Shown here: positions 60,487 to 64,000 of the stretch, one piece after another
How the letters are laid out: each line of letters starts with the position of its first letter
Position numbering within the stretch: position 1 is the stretch's first letter
NCBI GenBank assembly: GCA_009711705.1
Contig: VENG01000029.1
Coordinates: forward strand, 27,824 to 91,823
DNA length: 64,000 bases
Direction of reading: 5' to 3'
Origin: Bacillota bacterium
GTDB taxonomy: Bacteria; Bacillota; Desulfotomaculia; Desulfotomaculales; VENG01
Made by a program: the position numbers and the translations under genes
Notes under the pieces: model-generated
What the model saw: only the letters and a program-made list of their open reading frames with translations
Databases searched by the model: none
Told to the model about the DNA's origin: nothing

Positions 60487-60700
60487 AGCATATGCATGTG
60501 AGCCGCATTCAATTTTAGTCACACATTGTCAATCACCTCCCATAAAAATAGAAAACTTCGAGCGTATACCCGAAGCTAAAATGTATAGATTTAATTTTTG
60601 AAACCCAGGGACAAATTTATTAGGCCCCACTGCCTGGATCTTGCCGCCAACAAATGCTGTTTCACACTTCAGGCAGAATGTTCAGCAAACACATAAATTT
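60487..60700 (-). repeat. ~200-bp structured repeat, copy 2 (leader of the 60445 gene)
   Basis: Matches 37870-38080. On the minus strand it carries GGGGCCTAATAAATTTGTCC, the terminator CTTCGGGT-atac-GCTCGAAG then TTTTCTATTTTT, and GGGAGGTGATTGACAATG. Loop/stem substitutions relative to copy 1 (GCATGC to GTATAC) keep the hairpin. Its right end carries CTTCAGGCAGAATGTTCAGC. Confidence 0.65.
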
Positions 60701-60723
60701 AGTTTCTGAGCACAAAATACTAT
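60661..60723 (+). promoter_or_regulatory. Weaker CAGACA-type box promoter, site 6
   Basis: CTTCAGGCAGAATGTTCAGC, then TACTAT at 60718, 36 nt after the second half-site (60682). It drives the 60817 membrane-protein gene. Confidence 0.4.
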
Positions 60724-60816
60724 GGCATGGATGTTTTGCATTGTTATTTTGTATTGCACGGGCGAAAGCCACGGTAATTACTGGTGCTAAATTCGTACAG
60801 CCTGGAGGTTTTATTG

Positions 60817-61326
60817 TTGAAAAAAATAAAGGATCGCATTATATTAGGTGCAATTAGTGGAGTAGTTACTTCTGTACCCGTTCAAATCATTGATGCCCTA
60901 TTGCACGAACGAGGAATAACCGATGTACCTTATGGCTATTCTGCTTCGAGAATCTTTTTAGCAAAAAATAAAACCAAATCCCCTGCCTCTAAAGCTCTTT
61001 CGGCTCTAATTAATTTCACTAATGCAGGCTTAGTTGGAACTACAATTGCGTATACCTTATCTCTAACGGGCAAGGATAAAGCCATCATAAAAGGGGCAGG
61101 GGTAGGCACTATAATGTGGGTTAGCATTGCTGGATTGCTCTCAAATGTTGGGTTAAATGTTCAAAGCAAAAAGCCAGCAACACCTCTTTTAAGTTTTGCC
61201 GAACATGTTATATTCGGTACCGTATGCAGCTCTATAATCACGAAAATAAGTGATGACAGTTTATTCCCAGATAAAGATATAAGGGAACAGGATAAGATTC
61301 CGTTAGTTTATACAGGTCAGGAATAG
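60817..61326 (+). CDS. Integral membrane protein, unknown family (170 aa)
   Basis: TTG start at 60817 (GGAGGT at 60804-60809; an adjacent TTG at 60814 is equally possible). Four helices: RIILGAISGVVTSVPVQIID; LSALINFTNAGLVGTTIAYT; AGVGTIMWVSIAGLLSNVGL; SFAEHVIFGTVCSSIITKIS. It resembles small YqhR-like Firmicute membrane proteins. Not assigned. It is driven by weak promoter site 6 and stands alone on the plus strand. Confidence 0.6.
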   Translation: MKKIKDRIILGAISGVVTSVPVQIIDALLHERGITDVPYGYSASRIFLAKNKTKSPASKALSALINFTNAGLVGTTIAYTLSLTGKDKAIIKGAGVGTIMWVSIAGLLSNVGLNVQSKKPATPLLSFAEHVIFGTVCSSIITKISDDSLFPDKDIREQDKIPLVYTGQE

Positions 61327-61554
61327 TAATTTGAAGTTGCCCAATCTTCCAACAACTACCAGAAGCTTTCTTACTACTGCTCTTTCCCTTTGCTACCTTG
61401 CCCTATAACGGTAAATTGTCCTTTTCCGGGACCAGATACAAGAGTAGCTCACGAAACAATATCGTACTTTACCTACAATGTGTAGCAAGTGAGAGTCCTA
61501 TCTTTCCAGTTATGGCAAACTATATGGGTATGTTGCACAATATGGAGATGTTTC

Positions 61555-62836
61555 CTATTTCCGTCCATAAAGTTTGTATGAAAAGTAATATGAGAGATTT
61601 AATGGAAGAGTCCACCATAAACCTGCTGTTGATTTGCTTAATCTTTTTCCAATGCTTTTTAGAGAATAGAACTGACTGTTAATCCAATTAAAACCTTCCA
61701 ATAATTCGTCAGAAGTCATATTTTTAGGTTTAAAAACAACATCTCTTCTCCCATTGTATTTACTCCAATCATAGGTCAATATTCTGCCCTCTTTTTCAAG
61801 ACGCTTGAATAAAGGAGTACCTGGATATGGGGTAAGCACATTAAAGGTAGCGTTTTGAACTCCAGCAGTTTCAAGAAAATTGATCGTTTTAACTGAATAT
61901 ACTTTTGTCATCTTCGTCGAAGCCGAAGATAATCCCTACTTGTACAGATATCCCATATGAATGGATTCTATTAATAATGTTATAGTAATCTTCAACTTTG
62001 TTGAAAGATTTATTGGCATTATCCAGGCTTATTTGAGATACTGACTCCAATCCTAGGAACAGTTGCTTGCAGCCACTTTTTGCTGCTAGTTCCAACAGAT
62101 CATCATTCCATCCTGCGTGAATACTGGTCTGACTGCTCCACCATTTTCTATTAGGGGTTATCGCCTTGAAAAGTTCTTTGGCATACTGTGGATCAGCTGC
62201 AATATTGTCATCCCAGAATACAATGACTTTCCCCTTGAAAGAACCGTATTCTTTTGCAACTTCTGCAACTGGCCTTTTTCTAAAGTTGCTATTATACATT
62301 ACTGCTAAAGCACAGAACTCACATTTGTTAGGACATCCGCGGGTTGCAAACATAATACCACCAGAATGATCCCTTCTGTGAAATAAATCTTTTTGAGCCA
62401 TTGGAAGATTAACAAGGGATGAGGGATGTTTTTGTTCATATCTTTTCTTAAACCGTTTATTTTCAAAGTCAGTTAGGAATTCTTTCCATACATCTTCTGC
62501 TTCGCCTATAAATATGGCATCTGAATATTTTTCGGCTTCATCAGGTAGCAGTGACACATGTGGGCCACCCATTACCACTGGTATACCTCTTTTTCTAAAC
62601 TCTGCAGCTATTTTATAAACATAGTTGGCACTCGGAGTATGAAAGGTTATACCGACCAAATCTACTTTTTTATTAAAATCGATCTTTTCCTGACCTTCAT
62701 CTATATGCTCAACTTCCCAATTAGGTGGGGTTAGTGCTGCCAGATACGGCATTGTAACCTGCTGAAAGTTTATAACCCTCGTTTTTCTGATTTGTCTTAT
62801 GTCATTGGATGAAGCTGTAATAAGCAATAATTTCAT
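61555..62836 (-). pseudogene. B12-binding radical SAM protein, frameshifted near its C-terminal third
   Basis: ATG 62836. The N-terminal cobalamin-binding-type domain (VDLVGITFHTPSANYVYKIA, VVMGGPHVSLLPDEAEKY) is followed by a radical SAM core with FATRGCPNKCEFCAL (Cx3Cx2C for the 4Fe-4S cluster), VIVFWDDNIAADPQYAKELF and QLFLGLESVSQISLDNANKS. The frame ends at GFDEDDKSIFS. The next segment (KTINFLETAGVQNATFNVLT, YPGTPLFKRLEKEGRILTYD) continues in another frame from about 61905. Similar proteins act in B12-radical SAM lipid or cofactor chemistry; the substrate is unknown. The frameshift leaves the catalytic part intact but removes about 110 residues. Confidence 0.75.
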
Positions 62837-62896
62837 ACGGAAACCTCATAGTTAGCAATTTATGTTAACATATACCATATCCTAAAGAAAAGCCTG

Positions 62897-63088
62897 TCAA
62901 CTACATCGACGCATTTCCAAACTAATATTCAGTATACCATCTTCTAGACTATGTCGCATTTTACCTAATCTAGACGTGAATCCGGAGTCATCCGGATAAT
63001 GAATGTAGCTTACAGCACCATCGGGCTTCACCTCCTTAAAAAGAGAAAACTCCACATATCTACGAAGTTTACAGGCAAACACTTTCAT
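62897..63088 (-). CDS. Small hypothetical protein (63 aa)
   Basis: Overlaps the 3' end of the excisionase-like gene by 20 bp (ATG 63088). It contains CKLRRYVEFSLFKEVKPDGA and VSYIHYPDDSGFTSRLGKMR, ending SLEMRRCS. Protein-like but unknown; coupled translation with the upstream gene is plausible. Confidence 0.4.
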   Translation of the reverse strand: MKVFACKLRRYVEFSLFKEVKPDGAVSYIHYPDDSGFTSRLGKMRHSLEDGILNISLEMRRCS

Positions 63089-63296
63089 TCTTCTTGATTA
63101 ATTTGTGCTTGTCAATAAAATCTTCCAAATCAGATTCCCTGATCCGGACCTGCCCGCCGGGGAGCTGGCAAACCCTTAGAATTTTATTTTTTGACCACCG
63201 CCAGATCGTTGTCCTGCTCACACCCAGTCTCTTTGCCACCTCCGGCGCTGTTAAAAGCCTATCATCCCTTTCCGCCATAGCAGTTGCTTTTATCAC
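63069..63296 (-). CDS. Excisionase/MerR-type helix-turn-helix protein
   Basis: 75 aa, HTH_17-type domain: LLTAPEVAKRLGVSRTTIWR, then WSKNKILRVCQLPGGQVRIR and ESDLEDFIDKH. Excisionases of mobile elements and small regulators share this fold. No ribosome site is visible before GTG 63296 or ATG 63278. The frame is open further upstream to ATT 63323, four nt after AAGGA, which is the best-placed start. It lies close to the right edge of the plasmid/ICE-type region, so it may regulate excision. Confidence 0.75.
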   Translation of the reverse strand: MIKATAMAERDDRLLTAPEVAKRLGVSRTTIWRWSKNKILRVCQLPGGQVRIRESDLEDFIDKHKLIKKNESVCL

Positions 63297-63323
63297 CAGA
63301 TCATTGAAGGCCTCTGGCGGAAT

Positions 63324-63560
63324 ATAATCCTTAACCTGAAATATTCACAACCACCTGAAGGTGGTGGCAAATATACGTAAAAAAGTATCATTATGTTATT
63401 TTTACTCTCATCGAAACTTTGCCTTTTATGGCTACATAATATGACTATCTTTTATATGTAATTTAATACAATGACTGCATAAATATGGATGGTGTTAGGT
63501 TATAAATCCCCTGCTACGGTATTTGTTTTCTTTTAAATTTCAATATTTTTCCGTTTTAGC
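63324..63560. other. Intergenic stretch
   Basis: Contains a small hairpin (CCACCT-ga-AGGTGG, 63351-63364) and AT-rich sequence. No gene. It probably includes the IS1380 end. Confidence 0.3.
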
Positions 63561-63890
63561 TCAACCAAAACGAGGCAAGCGACTTATGTTTTGAAGTGTT
63601 TGTATGAATGGATTACGGTACACACAAGAACTGCATAGCTTCCATGTCCAGTATCGACCGGAGCGCACCAGTTTTCCCGCTATTTTGACCAATTTTAATC
63701 GCAGTGTCTCCATTCGGTTCGATTTCATCTGTTCAGGTAGGCATACCCTTCGAAGCCAGTTGTTGAAGTTGTAGGCTAACATGGCTAACTGCAGTTTTAC
63801 TGCATTCGATTCAAAATCAGTGCTGCTCATTTTATGACAAGCGAATCCATTTTTGGCTTCCTTTATGAAATTCTGTCGGGTAAAAGACTG
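63561..63890 (-). pseudogene. IS1380-family transposase, C-terminal exon only
   Basis: The last ~110 residues match IS1380-type transposases (NFIKEAKNGFACHKMSSTDF, ESNAVKLQLAMLAYNFNNWL, RLKLVKIAGKLVRSGRYWTW). Homology stops at about QSFTRQNFIKEAK, where sequence resembling a group II intron 3' end begins on the same strand. The upstream exon lies outside the window. The C-terminus is intact. Confidence 0.7.
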
Positions 63891-64000
63891 GCGCGGTGTC
63901 GGTTTCCGACCCGTTTCCAGCCCCTCCCCATAAGAACTGCTCGTGAGGTTTTCCCTCAAGCAGCTCACCCCGTAAACTTAGTCAGAAGGGTTATGAGACC
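63880..64000 (-). mobile_element. Group II intron 3' end (domains V and VI), cut by window edge
   Basis: On the minus strand 63966-63934 folds as domain V: GAGCTGCT / AGCAGTTC lower stem with the AGC triad, a CG bulge, TGAGG / CCTCA upper stem and a GAAA-type loop (33 nt). Domain VI-like GGCTGG ... CCAGTC with inner GGTCGG-aaa-CCGACACC follows, then the transposase exon. The intron body and any encoded maturase lie beyond base 64000. Confidence 0.7.

Noticed and set aside
62945..62970. Another TGTCGCATTTTACCTA box
   Set aside because: It lies inside a minus-strand coding frame and lacks the terminator or promoter parts of the other units.
1..64000. CRISPR arrays, tRNA or rRNA genes
   Set aside because: No regularly spaced direct repeats of CRISPR type and no cloverleaf or rRNA-like sequence were found by eye.

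Overview
The window looks like an accessory region of a Gram-positive, probably spore-forming, anaerobic Firmicute (Peptococcaceae-like; this placement is inference). Evidence: a Spo0E-type phosphatase, a RemA relic, strong AGGAGG-type ribosome sites, a copper-amine-oxidase-type stalk protein, a MobP3-like relaxase, and IS1595, IS1182 and IS1380 transposases. No tRNA, rRNA or CRISPR array was seen.

Layout. 1-2.6 kb: a partial IS1595 transposase, decayed coding scraps and an isochorismatase-family pseudogene. 2.6-19.4 kb: a plus-strand iterative fatty-acid/polyketide (PUFA-synthase-like) operon, pfaD-pfaA-pfaC, then a truncated ketosynthase III ORF and a phosphopantetheinyl transferase. 20-26.6 kb: minus-strand plasmid/ICE-type genes (radC, broken ardC, DUF3854 primase-like, ssb, small ORFs). 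A multi-hairpin leader recurs upstream of three of the first genes. 26.9-38.7 kb: cargo made mostly of single genes for membrane, secreted or small proteins, with a hicB/dead-hicA pair, IS1182, an IS200/IS605 relic and repeated intergenic units. Those units combine a terminator, a CAGACA...GACA box and a TATAAT box at fixed spacing. 38.8-54 kb: a minus-strand conjugation module (VirD4, VirB2-like, VirB6-like, PrgI/VirB3-like, two-gene VirB4, M23 hydrolase, CpaE/ParA-like ATPase, S1 protein, MobP3-like relaxase, RHH accessory protein, replication-type HTH protein). 53.2-56.9 kb: a segregation/regulation segment (ParR-like RHH protein with TGTATTACA repeats, ParM-like actin, HD-GYP). 56.9-60.4 kb: secreted proteins interrupted by frameshifts or stops. 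60.8-64 kb: a membrane protein, a split B12-radical SAM protein, an excisionase-like protein, and an IS1380 transposase apparently interrupted by a group II intron whose domain V is visible.

How it fits together. The pfa genes form a self-contained lipid megasynthase with its own PPTase. The rest reads as a conjugative plasmid or ICE with replication, partition, single-strand DNA and transfer functions. No integrase was found, so plasmid versus ICE cannot be decided. Three features stand out: the shared promoter/terminator units of the cargo region, the three-copy leader RNA, and a run of good ribosome sites followed by AUU or AUA instead of AUG. Many small genes carry frameshifts or nonsense codons while the large genes are intact. 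This suggests relaxed selection on cargo, but sequencing error cannot be excluded from sequence alone.
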